Positions 18,867-29,117 of a DNA stretch of 64,000 nt are shown here, one piece after another; position 1 is the stretch's first letter, and each line of letters opens with the position of its first letter. This DNA comes from Oceanicoccus sp. (GTDB lineage: Bacteria; Pseudomonadota; Gammaproteobacteria; Pseudomonadales; Dasaniaceae). The stretch spans positions 1-64,000 of the forward strand of contig NZ_JAQWFR010000007.1 of NCBI RefSeq assembly GCF_029238675.1. The letters are read 5' to 3'. Below the pieces are notes generated by a model. The model was not told the DNA's origin. It worked only from the letters and a program-made list of their open reading frames with translations, and searched no databases. A program made the translations under genes and the position numbers.

Positions 18867-19667
18867 ATGGCGAACCCGGATAACAAACACCGCGCCCGTA
18901 AACGCTTCGGCCAAAACTTTTTGCAAGATGCCGGCGTTATTCATCATATTGCCCGCTCGATTAACGCCAGCAGCAATGACCACATCGTAGAAATCGGCCC
19001 CGGCCAGGGAGCACTCACCGCAGATATTCTGGCCAGCGGATGCCAACTGGATGCCATCGAACTGGACCGTGACCTTATTCCTATTTTGCAGCAACGCTTT
19101 GCTAATGAAAGCCGTTTCAGTTTGCAACAAGGGGATGCACTGGCATTTGATTTTTCCTCTTTGCAACAAGGCGACGAAAAATTACGGGTAGTGGGCAACC
19201 TGCCCTACAATATTTCAACACCGTTGATTTTCCATTTACTGGATCAACAAGCCTTGATTCACGATATGCATTTTATGCTGCAACTGGAGGTGGTTAACCG
19301 CCTCGCCGCTGTACCGGGTAATAAGAATTACGGACGCTTAAGCGTGATGGCGCAATACTACTGCGATGTACATTCCCTGTTTGAAGTCCCACCGGAAGCC
19401 TTTGACCCAAGACCCAAGGTGCAATCCGCCATTGTACGGTTAGCGCCCCATCAGCAATTGCCACACCCCGCCAATAATGTGAAAACACTCGAGCATGTGT
19501 TGCGCACAGCATTTAACCAGCGCCGCAAAACACTGCGCAACTCATTAAAAACCGAGATAAGTGAACAGCGCTTAACCGCCCTGGACATTAACCCCGCAGC
19601 CAGACCAGAAACCTTATCGTTGCAGCAATTTGTCGCCATTAGCAACGCCATCAGTGAAGACACCTAA
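18867..19667 (+). CDS. rsmA: 16S rRNA (adenine1518/1519-N6,N6)-dimethyltransferase
   Basis: This 266-residue protein dimethylates two adjacent adenines near the 3' end of 16S rRNA. It shows the KsgA opening RKRFGQNFLQD, the SAM-binding EIGPGQGALT, the acidic ELDRDL and the catalytic NLPYNISTPL motif. It sits immediately after pdxA and one base before apaG. Confidence 0.97.
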   Translation: MANPDNKHRARKRFGQNFLQDAGVIHHIARSINASSNDHIVEIGPGQGALTADILASGCQLDAIELDRDLIPILQQRFANESRFSLQQGDALAFDFSSLQQGDEKLRVVGNLPYNISTPLIFHLLDQQALIHDMHFMLQLEVVNRLAAVPGNKNYGRLSVMAQYYCDVHSLFEVPPEAFDPRPKVQSAIVRLAPHQQLPHPANNVKTLEHVLRTAFNQRRKTLRNSLKTEISEQRLTALDINPAARPETLSLQQFVAISNAISEDT

Positions 19668-19668
19668 T

Positions 19669-20046
19669 ATGCTTACCGACAATCCCATCAGTGTTCATGT
19701 CGATACACAATATATTCCCCAGCAGTCCAGCCCGGAAGAACAACGCTTCGCCTTTGCCTATACCATCACCATTAGCAATCACGGCATTGAACCGGTAAAA
19801 CTAATTAGCCGTCACTGGATTATTACCGATGGCAACGCCAAAGTTGAAGAAGTACGGGGCGACGGTGTAGTGGGTGACCAACCGATCATCAAGCCCGGCC
19901 AAAGCTATCGCTATACCAGTGGTGCTTTATTAGAAACTGCCGTGGGCACCATGAAAGGCAGCTATCAAATGGAAAGCGCATCGGGTAGCAGCTTTGATGC
20001 ACCTATCCCACAGTTTTCCCTTATCCACTCGGGGTCTTTACATTAA
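19669..20046 (+). CDS. apaG: ApaG protein
   Basis: The start is placed at ATG 19669, one base after the rsmA stop, giving 125 residues, the same length as E. coli ApaG; a longer frame starts 39 bp earlier inside rsmA. The protein has the fibronectin-III-like ApaG fold signatures FAYTITISNHG, SRHWIITDGN and VRGDGVVGDQPIIKPGQSY. Its biochemical role is not firmly known. The stop overlaps the start of apaH by one base. Confidence 0.95.
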   Translation: MLTDNPISVHVDTQYIPQQSSPEEQRFAFAYTITISNHGIEPVKLISRHWIITDGNAKVEEVRGDGVVGDQPIIKPGQSYRYTSGALLETAVGTMKGSYQMESASGSSFDAPIPQFSLIHSGSLH

Positions 20047-20849
20047 TGACACGTTACGCTGTTGGCGATGTACAAGGCTGCCTGGAGCCTCTGCAATGTT
20101 TGCTGGAGGAAGTAAACTTTGACGCTGGCAAGGATGAACTCTGGTTGGCAGGTGACCTTATCAACCGCGGCCCAGCCTCCCTGCAAACCTTACGTTTTGT
20201 AAAATCCTTAGGCGAATGCACACGGATCGTATTGGGCAACCACGACCTGCACTTTTTGGCGATAGCTTTCGGCACCAGGAAAACGGGAAAATCCGATACC
20301 TTTGACGAAATCCTTAACGCTGATGACTATGCAGAACTGGTGCAATGGCTTCAACAGCAGCATTTATTCTACAGCGACCCCAGTGGTGACTACCATATGG
20401 TTCATGCGGGTATCCCACCCATTTGGACCGTAACACAGGCCAGACAATACGCCGCCGAAGTTGAGCAAGTGCTGCACAGTGACCAGGCTAAGCCATTCTT
20501 CGAGCATATGTATGGCAATGAACCCGCCGTATGGAGTGATGGGCTGGAAGGCTGGACACGATTGCGAGTCATTACCAACTACTTAACACGAATGCGTTTC
20601 TGTAACCCTGAAGGCGTGCTGGATTTTGAAAATAAACTAGCGACTATCGATAAACCGAACTTTAATCCCTGGTTTTCTTACTCCCGTGACCAAAGCACCA
20701 ACATTATCTTTGGACACTGGGCAGCACTGGAAGGAAAAGCCAACAGCGAGGGGGTTTTTGCTTTGGACACCGGTTGCGTTTGGGGGCATGCCCTAACCCT
20801 GATGAATCTGGAAACACAACACTTACACCATTGTAACTGCGCCAACTGA
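20046..20849 (+). CDS. apaH: Symmetrical bis(5'-nucleosyl)-tetraphosphatase
   Basis: This 267-residue metallophosphatase hydrolyses Ap4A to two ADP and also decaps Np4-capped RNA. The phosphoesterase motifs GDVQGC, GDLINRGP and GNHD are visible in the first 70 residues, with VHAGIPPIW and a C-terminal GHWAAL/DTGCVWG. Last gene of the lptD operon; a solo repeat hairpin follows at 20892 and may help end transcription. Confidence 0.96.
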   Translation: MTRYAVGDVQGCLEPLQCLLEEVNFDAGKDELWLAGDLINRGPASLQTLRFVKSLGECTRIVLGNHDLHFLAIAFGTRKTGKSDTFDEILNADDYAELVQWLQQQHLFYSDPSGDYHMVHAGIPPIWTVTQARQYAAEVEQVLHSDQAKPFFEHMYGNEPAVWSDGLEGWTRLRVITNYLTRMRFCNPEGVLDFENKLATIDKPNFNPWFSYSRDQSTNIIFGHWAALEGKANSEGVFALDTGCVWGHALTLMNLETQHLHHCNCAN

Positions 20850-21370
20850 ATCTGCTGGGTGGTTTCGGACACGACCTTTAATCTACAAATACGTCATTCC
20901 CGCGCAGGCGGGAATGACAACCTTTTGGAAATCTATGAGGCAGCGGTGGATTGCAATCTACCCTACGCAGACTATTGCTTAAATTTTTTATTTATATAAA
21001 ACACATTTCTTAAACGAATTAACCATTAAAACCATATAAGTCTGGCATCGACTATGCCTTGCATTTGCTGCAAATATTCCTCTTGCCCCGTTATAAATAA
21101 ATCATCTATCCAGATTTTTGTTTATTAAACAATTCCTTAAGTTTGTACGAGCAAAAATCAAACAAAACTGTAATTTTTACCCCTCGATAAATCAAAGAAA
21201 TAATAAAACAAAAAACCCATCGCGCGGTCTATCCATAGAGGCTATGATGAATACAAGAAGAATGATTTTTTCTCTTCATTTTCTATTTGAGTGAAGCTGT
21301 TCTTTACAACCAGTTCTGCATTTTTATTGAAATGTAATCACTGATTTACTGTAAGGAGTTACTTATCGCC
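20850..21370. other. Intergenic region before prkA
   Basis: It contains a solo GTCATTCCCGC hairpin (20892-20918), a GGTGGATT/AATCTACC palindrome (20945-20966) and then about 400 bp of AT-rich sequence. That stretch presumably carries the prkA promoter, which I cannot place. AGGAG at 21354 lies 12 bases before the prkA ATG, slightly far. Confidence 0.6.
20892..20918. repeat. Solo hairpin of the GTCATTCCCGC repeat family
   Basis: CGTCATTCCCGCGCAGGCGG, then GAATGAC: a near-perfect palindrome equal to the two ends of the 103-bp element joined without the middle. A second-family palindrome follows at 20945. Confidence 0.85.
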
Positions 21371-23293
21371 ATGGGAATATTTGATCACTTTCAAGACCGC
21401 TACGAATCCACACAGCAAGAAGAACTGAGCCTTCAGGAATATCTTGATCTGTGTAAAACCAACCCTAACACCTACGCTAATGCCTCCGAGCGATTACTGG
21501 CTGCCATCGGCGAGCCGGAAATGATTGATACGGCTTCCGACCCGCGCCTTAGTCGAATATTTTCTAATAAAATCATCAAACGCTATGAAGTCTTTAGTGA
21601 ATTTTATGGCATGGAAGAAGCTATCGAAAATATCGTTGCTTACTTTCGTCATGCGGCGCAGGGGCTGGAAGAAAATAAGCAAATACTTTACTTGTTAGGA
21701 CCGGTGGGCGGCGGTAAATCGTCATTAGCGGAAAAGCTTAAATCCCTAATGGAAAGAGAACCCATTTACTGCCTTAAAGGCTCTCCGGTGTTTGAATCTC
21801 CCTTAGGGCTGTTTGACCCCGCTGAAGATGCTCAAATACTGCAGGAAGACTACGGTATTCCCGAGCGCTATCTCGGCACTATTATGTCTCCATGGGCGGT
21901 TAAACGCCTGCATGAATATAATGGTGATATTTCCCAGTTTAAAGTGGTTAAGCTCTACCCTTCCCGCCTCGACCAGATTGCAATTACCAAAACCGAGCCC
22001 GGTGATGAGAATAACCAGGATATCTCATCGCTGGTGGGTAAAGTGGATATTCGCCAATTGGAAGAGTTCCCGCAGAACGATCCTGATGCCTATAGCTTTT
22101 CAGGCGGGCTATGCCGCTCCAACCAGGGCATTATGGAATTTGTCGAGATGTTTAAAGCACCGATAAAAGTGCTACACCCCTTGCTCACCGCCACTCAAGA
22201 AGGCAATTACAACAGCACTGAGGGCTTAAGCGCCATCCCCTTCGAAGGTATTATTCTCGCTCACTCCAATGAATCTGAGTGGCAGTCTTTTAAGAACAAT
22301 AAAAACAACGAAGCCTTTATTGACCGCGTCTATATCGTCAAAGTGCCCTACTGCTTACGGGTTTCTGAAGAAATCAGAATCTATGAAAAGCTGCTACAAA
22401 ATAGCTCCCTGGCCAAGGCTCCCTGCGCACCAGACACGGTTAAAATGCTGGGGCAGTTCACCGTATTGTCGCGGCTTATTGAGCCGGAGAACTCCAATAT
22501 CTTTTCTAAAATGCGGGTCTATGATGGCGAGAGCTTAAAAGATACTGACCCTAAAGCCAAAAGCATTCAGGAATACCATGATAACGCCGGCGTTAACGAG
22601 GGTATGAATGGTCTCTCCACACGCTTTGCTTTTAAAATCCTGGCCAAAGTATTTAATTTTGACCCAACCGAAGTGGCGGCCAACCCGGTTCATTTGCTCT
22701 ATGTATTGGAGCAACAAATTGAGCAGGAGCAGTTTCAACCCGAGGCGGCTGAGCGTTACCTCAATGTCATTAAAGAATACCTGGCTCCGCGTTATGTAGA
22801 GTTTATCGGTAAAGAAATCCAAACAGCCTATCTCGAATCCTATTCCGAGTACGGACAGAATATTTTTGACCGCTATGTAACCTATGCTGACTTCTGGATT
22901 CAAGACCAGGAGTACCGCGACCCTGAAACCGGAGAGATTCTCGACCGCCCAGCCATTAATGAAGAGCTTGAAAAAATTGAGAAACCGGCAGGTATTTCTA
23001 ACCCAAAAGACTTCCGCAATGAGATTGTTAATTTTGTCCTGCGGGCAAGAGCCAATAATGATGGCAAGAACCCTAACTGGAGTAGTTACGAGAAACTACG
23101 TACTGTAATTGAGAAAAAAATGTTCTCTAATACGGAAGACTTGCTGCCGGTAATTTCCTTTAACGCCAAGGCCTCTGCCGATGACCAGAAAAAACACACT
23201 GACTTTGTCTCTCGTATGGTGGAGCGTGGTTATACCGAGAAACAAGTCAGACTCTTATCAGAATGGTACTTAAGAGTCAGAAAATCGCAATAA
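21371..23293 (+). CDS. prkA: PrkA family serine protein kinase (YeaG-like)
   Basis: This 640-residue protein has an AAA+ P-loop LGPVGGGKSSLAEKL near residues 112-126 and the long PrkA C-terminal region. E. coli YeaG is of similar size and, with YeaH, acts in nutrient-stress adaptation. Described activities of the family are serine kinase and, in newer work, AAA+ protease-like action. It is the first gene of the prkA-yeaH-spoVR cluster conserved across gammaproteobacteria. A solo repeat hairpin separates it from yeaH (98-bp gap). Confidence 0.95.
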   Translation: MGIFDHFQDRYESTQQEELSLQEYLDLCKTNPNTYANASERLLAAIGEPEMIDTASDPRLSRIFSNKIIKRYEVFSEFYGMEEAIENIVAYFRHAAQGLEENKQILYLLGPVGGGKSSLAEKLKSLMEREPIYCLKGSPVFESPLGLFDPAEDAQILQEDYGIPERYLGTIMSPWAVKRLHEYNGDISQFKVVKLYPSRLDQIAITKTEPGDENNQDISSLVGKVDIRQLEEFPQNDPDAYSFSGGLCRSNQGIMEFVEMFKAPIKVLHPLLTATQEGNYNSTEGLSAIPFEGIILAHSNESEWQSFKNNKNNEAFIDRVYIVKVPYCLRVSEEIRIYEKLLQNSSLAKAPCAPDTVKMLGQFTVLSRLIEPENSNIFSKMRVYDGESLKDTDPKAKSIQEYHDNAGVNEGMNGLSTRFAFKILAKVFNFDPTEVAANPVHLLYVLEQQIEQEQFQPEAAERYLNVIKEYLAPRYVEFIGKEIQTAYLESYSEYGQNIFDRYVTYADFWIQDQEYRDPETGEILDRPAINEELEKIEKPAGISNPKDFRNEIVNFVLRARANNDGKNPNWSSYEKLRTVIEKKMFSNTEDLLPVISFNAKASADDQKKHTDFVSRMVERGYTEKQVRLLSEWYLRVRKSQ

Positions 23294-23300
23294 CCAGACC

Positions 23301-23335
23301 TGTCATTCCCGCGAAGGCGGGAATCCAGCCTGCAT
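23301..23335. repeat. Half copy of the dispersed GTCATTCCCGC element
   Basis: TGTCATTCCCGCGAAGGCGG, then GAATCCAG and CCTGCATG. It matches the left third of the 103-bp element, with the rest missing. It lies between prkA and yeaH. Confidence 0.85.
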
Positions 23336-23391
23336 GACGGCATTTTATAACAAAGGGCTTTTATTCATTATGTAGCCACAGGAGCGAAACT

Positions 23392-24657
23392 TTGAGTTAT
23401 CTGATTGATAGACGTCTCAATGCCAAAAACAAAAGCGCTGTTAATCGCCAACGTTTTATTCGCCGCTATAAAAAGCATATAAAAAAAGCAGTCGCCGATG
23501 CCGTTAGCTCACGCTCCATTACCGATATAGAAAAAGGCGAAGAAATAACCATTCCCAATGATGATATCCAGGAACCCGTATTTAGCCATAGCCCCGGTGG
23601 CAAGCGCACCACCATCCACCCCGGTAATAAAGAGTTTGTTAAAGGCGATAAAATACCCAGACCTAAAGGCGGCGGTGGAGCAGGCGGCAGCAAGGCCAGT
23701 AATACCGGTGAAGGCATGGATGATTTTGCTTTCCAGATCACCCAGGATGAATTTCTTGAATTTATGTTTGATGACCTGGAATTGCCAAACCTGGTCAAAA
23801 GACAGCTGGCAGGGTCAGACACCTTTAAATATAAACGCGCCGGTTATTCCACCGTCGGCACCCCCAACCAGATTAATATTGTCAGGTCACTTAGAGCCGC
23901 TAATGCCAGACGCATTGCATTGGGCTCCCCGTCGAAAAAAAAGCTGGCACAGTTGCAACAACAATTGGAGCAGCTATTAGAAGAACACCCTCAACAAAGT
24001 GATAAGATTAGGCAGCTCGAGGAGCAAATTGAGCAACTAAGCGCTAAAGTCAAACGCATCCCTTTTCTGGATACCTTTGATATCAAGTACAACCTGACAG
24101 TTAAAGAGCCACAACCCACCTCTAAAGCCGTGATGTTTTGCATTATGGACGTCTCTGGCTCGATGAACCAGGCTACCAAAGATATGGCCAAGCGATTTTT
24201 TATTCTACTTTATCTGTTTTTACAGCGTAACTATGATCGCACCGATGTCGTTTTTATCCGTCACCATACCAACGCCGCTGAAGTCGACGAGGAAGAATTT
24301 TTTTATTCAAGGGAAACCGGCGGCACCATAGTCTCCAGTGCATTATCTTTGATGAAAAATATTATGGACACCCGTTACCCCACCTCAGAGTGGAATATTT
24401 ATGGTGCCCAGGCTTCAGATGGCGATAACTGGGATAATGATTCCAGCAGATGTTATGACCTATTAGTCAACGAGATCATGCCCCACACCCAGCATTACTC
24501 CTATGTTGAAATATCACCCAGAGAGCACCAATCTCTCTGGCATGAGTACGAGCAGGTTAAGTCTCAATTTGAAGATACCTTTGCCACTCAGCAAATTATA
24601 CAGCCCTCCGATATCTATCCGGTGTTCCGTGAACTATTCCAAAGGAGGCCCGCGTGA
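23392..24657 (+). CDS. YeaH/YhbH family protein (DUF444)
   Basis: This 421-residue protein starts at TTG 23392, supported by AGGAG seven bases upstream. The N-terminus is basic ([26 protein letters not shown]), a coiled-coil stretch rich in Gln/Leu/Glu spans about residues 183-218, and a von Willebrand A-like segment begins at [17 protein letters not shown] (DxSxS metal site). It functions with PrkA/YeaG in stress responses. The stop overlaps the spoVR start. Confidence 0.93.
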   Translation: MSYLIDRRLNAKNKSAVNRQRFIRRYKKHIKKAVADAVSSRSITDIEKGEEITIPNDDIQEPVFSHSPGGKRTTIHPGNKEFVKGDKIPRPKGGGGAGGSKASNTGEGMDDFAFQITQDEFLEFMFDDLELPNLVKRQLAGSDTFKYKRAGYSTVGTPNQINIVRSLRAANARRIALGSPSKKKLAQLQQQLEQLLEEHPQQSDKIRQLEEQIEQLSAKVKRIPFLDTFDIKYNLTVKEPQPTSKAVMFCIMDVSGSMNQATKDMAKRFFILLYLFLQRNYDRTDVVFIRHHTNAAEVDEEEFFYSRETGGTIVSSALSLMKNIMDTRYPTSEWNIYGAQASDGDNWDNDSSRCYDLLVNEIMPHTQHYSYVEISPREHQSLWHEYEQVKSQFEDTFATQQIIQPSDIYPVFRELFQRRPA

Positions 24658-26189
24658 ATCAACCACAACTTAAACAGCAGCCTATTTCTACCGGTTCAGA
24701 TTGGACCTTTGAACTTATCCAGCAATATGATGAAGTGATCGGCGGTCTTGCACAAGAGTTTGGTCTGGACACCTACCCCAACCAGATAGAAATCATTAAC
24801 TCAGAGCAAATGATGGATGCCTATTCATCCTCCGGTATGCCACTGTTTTATCACCACTGGTCCTACGGCAAACATTTTCTTGGCATAGAGAATAACTACA
24901 ATCGCGGGCAAATGGGCCTGGCTTATGAAATAGTCATCAACTCCAATCCCTGTATTGCCTATTTAATGGAAGAAAACTCCATGACCATGCAGGCACTGGT
25001 TATCGCCCATGCCTGCTATGGCCATAATTCATTTTTTAAAGGCAACTATTTATTTCGCGCCTGGACGGAAGCCGATTCGATTATTGATTACCTGGTGTTT
25101 GCCAGAAACTATATTGCCAAATGCGAAGAGCGCCATGGCGTTGATGCTGTCGAAAAAATACTGGATTCCTGCCACGCCCTGATGAACTACGGTGTCGATC
25201 GCTATAAACGACCCCACCCCATTTCAACCACTGAAGAAATGCAAAGACAGCATGAGCGGGAAGTATTGCTGCAACAGCAGGTCAATGATCTTTGGCGAAC
25301 AATCCCCGTAACCAAATCCACTACAGCAAAGGATAAACTACCCCCCTTCCCGGAAGAGCCGCAGGAGAACCTGTTATATTTTCTGGAAAAAAATGCCCCC
25401 TTGCTCGAGCCCTGGCATCGGGAAATTTTGCGCATCGTTAGAAAAATCGCCCAGTATTTTTATCCCCAGCGCCAAACCCAGGTGATGAATGAGGGCTGGG
25501 CCTGCTTCTGGCATTACACCTTGCTCAACGAAATGTATGACCGCAACCTGGTCACCGATGGTTTTATGATGGAGTTTTTGCAATCACATACCAGTGTGAT
25601 TTTTCAGCCAGATTTTGACAGCCCCTACTACAGCGGCATTAACCCATACACCTTAGGCTTTGCCATGATGATGGATATCCGCCGTATCTGTGAAAACCCC
25701 ACTGATGAAGACCGGCAATGGTTCCCCGACTTTGCTGGCTCCAACTGGCAGGAAACCCTGCAATTTGCCATGAGAAATTTTAAGGATGAAAGTTTTATCC
25801 AGCAATTTCTTTCCCCCAAAGTAATGCGTGACCTTAAATTATTCTGCGCACTGGATGACGACAGACTCTCAGAGATTGAGATTACAGCCATTCATGATGA
25901 CAGTGGTTACCAGATCATCCGGGAACATTTGGCGGGACAATATAATATGGGGGACAAAGAACCGAATATCCAAATTACCAATATTGATATTCGCGGTGAC
26001 CGCTCGATGCGATTAGAACACCGCCAGCATAACCGCAAGCCCCTTAATGACTACAGCCAGGAAACCCTAAAACACCTCCACCGACTTTGGGGCTTTGATA
26101 TTCACCTTGACTCTATTCAGGATGGCAAGGTTGTCAACAGCTATCACTGCCCGGATATTAATGACTACCCGGATCCGGAAAACGAATAG
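24654..26189 (+). CDS. SpoVR family protein (YcgB-like)
   Basis: This 511-residue protein starts at GTG 24654, overlapping the yeaH stop, with a strong AGGAGG six bases upstream. The SpoVR core is visible: [26 protein letters not shown], and [15 protein letters not shown] with its conserved His and Glu residues. The family was named for a Bacillus spore cortex protein, but the role in non-sporulating proteobacteria is unclear; it is co-transcribed with prkA-yeaH here. Confidence 0.95.
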   Translation: MNQPQLKQQPISTGSDWTFELIQQYDEVIGGLAQEFGLDTYPNQIEIINSEQMMDAYSSSGMPLFYHHWSYGKHFLGIENNYNRGQMGLAYEIVINSNPCIAYLMEENSMTMQALVIAHACYGHNSFFKGNYLFRAWTEADSIIDYLVFARNYIAKCEERHGVDAVEKILDSCHALMNYGVDRYKRPHPISTTEEMQRQHEREVLLQQQVNDLWRTIPVTKSTTAKDKLPPFPEEPQENLLYFLEKNAPLLEPWHREILRIVRKIAQYFYPQRQTQVMNEGWACFWHYTLLNEMYDRNLVTDGFMMEFLQSHTSVIFQPDFDSPYYSGINPYTLGFAMMMDIRRICENPTDEDRQWFPDFAGSNWQETLQFAMRNFKDESFIQQFLSPKVMRDLKLFCALDDDRLSEIEITAIHDDSGYQIIREHLAGQYNMGDKEPNIQITNIDIRGDRSMRLEHRQHNRKPLNDYSQETLKHLHRLWGFDIHLDSIQDGKVVNSYHCPDINDYPDPENE

Positions 26190-26251
26190 GCCGTCACCTT
26201 TCAACTCCTGCTATAATCCGTCACAACTTCAACAAACATGTATCAAGCTCT

Positions 26252-27346
26252 ATGAAAACGTATTTGGTGGGCGGTGCCGTCAGGGACAAATTATTAGGCG
26301 TGCCTTATCACGAACACGATTGGGTGGTGGTCGGCGCAACCCCCGAAGAGCTTTTATCCCAGGGCTACCAGGCCGTTGGCAAAGATTTTCCTGTTTTTCT
26401 CCACCCGAACACCAAAGAAGAATACGCATTAGCCAGAACCGAGCGCAAGTCCGGCCCCGGTTATACGGGCTTTGACTGTCACACCAGTCCTGACGTTACC
26501 CTTGAGGAAGACCTGGTCCGGCGCGACCTTACTATCAACGCCATGGCGCAAGATAGCAACGGCACTATTATTGACCCCTATGGCGGCCAGCGTGATCTTG
26601 AACAAAAACTACTGCGCCATGTATCTGATGCCTTTATTGAAGATCCGCTTCGAGTACTGCGCATCGCTCGTTTTTACGCCCGCTATAGTTATTTAGGCTT
26701 TAAGATTGCCGATGAAACCCTGCAGCTTATGCAAACCATTAGCGCTGGCGATGAACTGCTTGCCCTACCCGCCGAAAGAATTTGGAAGGAATTGGAAAAA
26801 GCACTGGGCGAGAAAACACCCCAGCAGTTTTTTATCGCTTTGCAACAGTCAAACGCACTGGCCAAGCTAATGCCAGAGCTATCAAACTTTAGCGCACAAC
26901 AGTTTCTAATTCTGGAAAAAACCAGCACAGAAAAATGCCAGCTTATCCGCTTCGCCTTATTACTCAGCCATCTCGATGCCACCCATGCAGAAACACTCTG
27001 CGCAACACTTAAAGCCCCTAAAGAGTATAAAGAGCTGGCCATTCTATTCGCCCGCCACCAGACCCCATGTTCAAAGCCTTTTAGCAGCGCCGAAGCATTG
27101 CTCGATACGATTGAACAACTCGACCCCTTCCGCCGGGAGAGTCGGTTTGAACATTTTTTGCAATGCTGTGAACTTAAGTTTGATTCTGGCCGTACAACTC
27201 AGCAACTACGCGAAGCTTATACAGCCTGCAAAGCCATCAATGCTGGCGAACTGGCCAGGCAGGGACTGAAAGGCAAAGCCATTGCCAAAACGCTATATAT
27301 CCTTCGCCTTGAAGCCATCAATCAATTACTGAACCAGAATGGATAA
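26252..27346 (+). CDS. cca: CCA-adding tRNA nucleotidyltransferase, short form
   Basis: This 364-residue class II nucleotidyltransferase adds or repairs the 3' CCA of tRNA. It has [12 protein letters not shown], the EHDWVVVG (equivalent of the catalytic DxD region), [10 protein letters not shown] and the RxxRF-type [14 protein letters not shown]. The E. coli enzyme is about 412 residues with a C-terminal HD phosphohydrolase domain. This protein is shorter and I see no HD motif, so it probably lacks that phosphatase activity. It is followed 3 bp later by the pteridine reductase. Confidence 0.95.
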   Translation: MKTYLVGGAVRDKLLGVPYHEHDWVVVGATPEELLSQGYQAVGKDFPVFLHPNTKEEYALARTERKSGPGYTGFDCHTSPDVTLEEDLVRRDLTINAMAQDSNGTIIDPYGGQRDLEQKLLRHVSDAFIEDPLRVLRIARFYARYSYLGFKIADETLQLMQTISAGDELLALPAERIWKELEKALGEKTPQQFFIALQQSNALAKLMPELSNFSAQQFLILEKTSTEKCQLIRFALLLSHLDATHAETLCATLKAPKEYKELAILFARHQTPCSKPFSSAEALLDTIEQLDPFRRESRFEHFLQCCELKFDSGRTTQQLREAYTACKAINAGELARQGLKGKAIAKTLYILRLEAINQLLNQNG

Positions 27347-27349
27347 CGA

Positions 27350-28096
27350 ATGAGCGAACAGAACACACAACGGGTTGCCTTAGTCACAGGTGCCGCCCAG
27401 CGGATAGGGGCAGAAATTTGCAAAACACTGCATGCTGCCGGCTTTAATATTGTTATTCACTATCGTTCATCGTCCCAGCCCGCGGAAGCACTGGCCGAAC
27501 AACTCAATCAGCAGCGCAGCCATTCAGCCCACTGCCTTAAGGCCGACCTGACCAATAGTAGCGATGTTCAAGCCCTGGCCACCGCTGCAGAAAAACAATG
27601 GGGGCATATCGACGCCTTAATTAATAATGCCTCTACCTTTTACCCCACTCCTCTCAATACATCGACCGAAGATGATTGGGATGCCTTATTTGATAGTAAT
27701 GTAAGAGGCCCGTTTTTTCTCAGCCAGGCACTAACGCCGACGCTAAGCGAGCGTAAGGGCTGTATTGTGAATCTGGTGGATATTCATAGCGAAAAGCCCA
27801 TGGCGGAACACACCATTTACTCTATGGCGAAAGCCAGCGTGGCGATGATGACAAAAACACTGGCCAAGGAAATGGCGCCGGTAGTAAGGGTAAACGGGGT
27901 TTCTCCCGGCGCAATACTTTGGCCGGAACAGGCGTTAGACCCCAATAACAAATCTTCAATACTCAATAAAGTACCGATGCAGAAAATTGGGGATGTTAGT
28001 GATATTGCAAAAACGGTTGCATACTTAGTGAATGATGCACCTTATGTGACCGGGCAAATTATTGCTGTCGATGGTGGCCGCTCTTTAAATATGTAA
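27350..28096 (+). CDS. folM: Pteridine reductase (short-chain dehydrogenase, FolM-like)
   Basis: This 248-residue SDR has the NAD(P)-binding TGAAQRIG (residues 14-21), the NNAS motif and the catalytic YSMAKAS. The Arg in TGxxxRIG in place of the usual Gly-x-Gly pattern is typical of pteridine reductases. Its convergent neighbours folK and folB make a role in reducing dihydrofolate or dihydromonapterin likely. It follows cca by 3 bp. Confidence 0.88.
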   Translation: MSEQNTQRVALVTGAAQRIGAEICKTLHAAGFNIVIHYRSSSQPAEALAEQLNQQRSHSAHCLKADLTNSSDVQALATAAEKQWGHIDALINNASTFYPTPLNTSTEDDWDALFDSNVRGPFFLSQALTPTLSERKGCIVNLVDIHSEKPMAEHTIYSMAKASVAMMTKTLAKEMAPVVRVNGVSPGAILWPEQALDPNNKSSILNKVPMQKIGDVSDIAKTVAYLVNDAPYVTGQIIAVDGGRSLNM

Positions 28097-28116
28097 AGTT
28101 AAATAGGTAAAGCGGC

Positions 28117-28632
28117 TTAAGCATGGACAGAGACCATCTCACCACGCCATTCAAAATCTACCGACCATAACTTCTGGCTTGACTGATCATATTCCCGCCA
28201 CAGTTCGGTATAAGTTTTATGCGCTTGCGGGTGGCTATCTTCAGGGGCAATATCATATAGAGGCAATAGCACAAAGGCGTTTTTAACAATCTCATCCCGT
28301 GGTAACTCAACACCGTCGATAACACCAACTTCATCACCGTAGGTTAGAATATCAATATCCAATGTACGCGGGCCAAATTTAGGGCCATCGCGTCGACGAC
28401 CATTAACATGCTCAATGTCACGCAACATCCGAGCTAATTCACCTACACTGAGATGACAACAAAAACCGACCACCAAATTAAGAAAGTTATCACCTTCAAA
28501 ACCCACTGCTTCACTTTCATAAACCGGTGAAATAATCATTGCGTCAAAATGTTTATCCAGTGCGTCTAACGACGCGCTAATATGTTGATAGCGATCAATA
28601 TTGCTACCGATACTTAGATAAACTTGGGGCAC
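28117..28632 (-). CDS. folK: 2-amino-4-hydroxy-6-hydroxymethyldihydropteridine pyrophosphokinase
   Basis: This 171-residue enzyme transfers pyrophosphate to the pterin in folate synthesis. It shows the opening YLSIGSNID, the SPVYESEAVGFEG stretch and the signature RRDGPKFGPRTLDIDIL with its two metal-binding Asp residues. It lies 15 bp after folB on the same strand and is convergent with folM. Confidence 0.96.
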   Translation of the reverse strand: MPQVYLSIGSNIDRYQHISASLDALDKHFDAMIISPVYESEAVGFEGDNFLNLVVGFCCHLSVGELARMLRDIEHVNGRRRDGPKFGPRTLDIDILTYGDEVGVIDGVELPRDEIVKNAFVLLPLYDIAPEDSHPQAHKTYTELWREYDQSSQKLWSVDFEWRGEMVSVHA

Positions 28633-28647
28633 TGTATTCTCCAGTCT

Positions 28648-29004
28648 TTAGGTTTTTTCGCCACGCTCAATAATAACGCCCACATCCTGTGAACCGCGAA
28701 CGGCGCCTGGTTTGCTAAGACGTAACTTTAACCATGGCACTGAAAATTCAGTGCGCACAATGTCTGCACAGCGCTCTGCCATGGTTTCTACTAATAAAAA
28801 TTCACTGTCACCAATAAACGAAATTAAGCGCTTGGCAACGGCTTTGTAGTTTAAGGTGTCTGCAATATCATCGGTCTCTGCGGCGCGACGTATATCGTGG
28901 GCCATTTCCAAATCGAGACTAACGGTTTGCTTAATTTCCCGCTCCCAGTCATAAATCCCAATAACGGTTTCAATTTTTAAATCTCGAATGTACACAATAT
29001 CCAT
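28648..29004 (-). CDS. folB: Dihydroneopterin aldolase
   Basis: This 118-residue protein has the FolB opening DIVYIRDLKIETVIGIYDWERE, the TLNYKAVAKRLISFI and VETMAERCADIV segments and the C-terminal LRLSKPGAVRGSQDVGVIIER. It makes 6-hydroxymethyldihydropterin, the FolK substrate, and the two genes form an operon. Confidence 0.96.
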   Translation of the reverse strand: MDIVYIRDLKIETVIGIYDWEREIKQTVSLDLEMAHDIRRAAETDDIADTLNYKAVAKRLISFIGDSEFLLVETMAERCADIVRTEFSVPWLKLRLSKPGAVRGSQDVGVIIERGEKT

Positions 29005-29040
29005 GAAGCTGCTTCCTAAATCTGCCAGTTAATTATTATC

Positions 29041-29063
29041 GTCATTCCTGCGTAGGCTGGAAC
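29041..29063. repeat. Degenerate copy of the GTCATTCCCGC hairpin
   Basis: CGTCATTCCTGCGTAGGCTGG differs by a few bases from the family. It lies between tsaD and folB. Confidence 0.6.
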
Positions 29064-29117
29064 AACGCACTTTAGCATCTTACGTTTCATTTCAGGCAAT
29101 CGGTTCAACTCGACAAT

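Noticed and set aside
21371-26189. prkA-yeaH-spoVR as a new system
   Set aside because: It is a known conserved gammaproteobacterial stress cluster in standard order.
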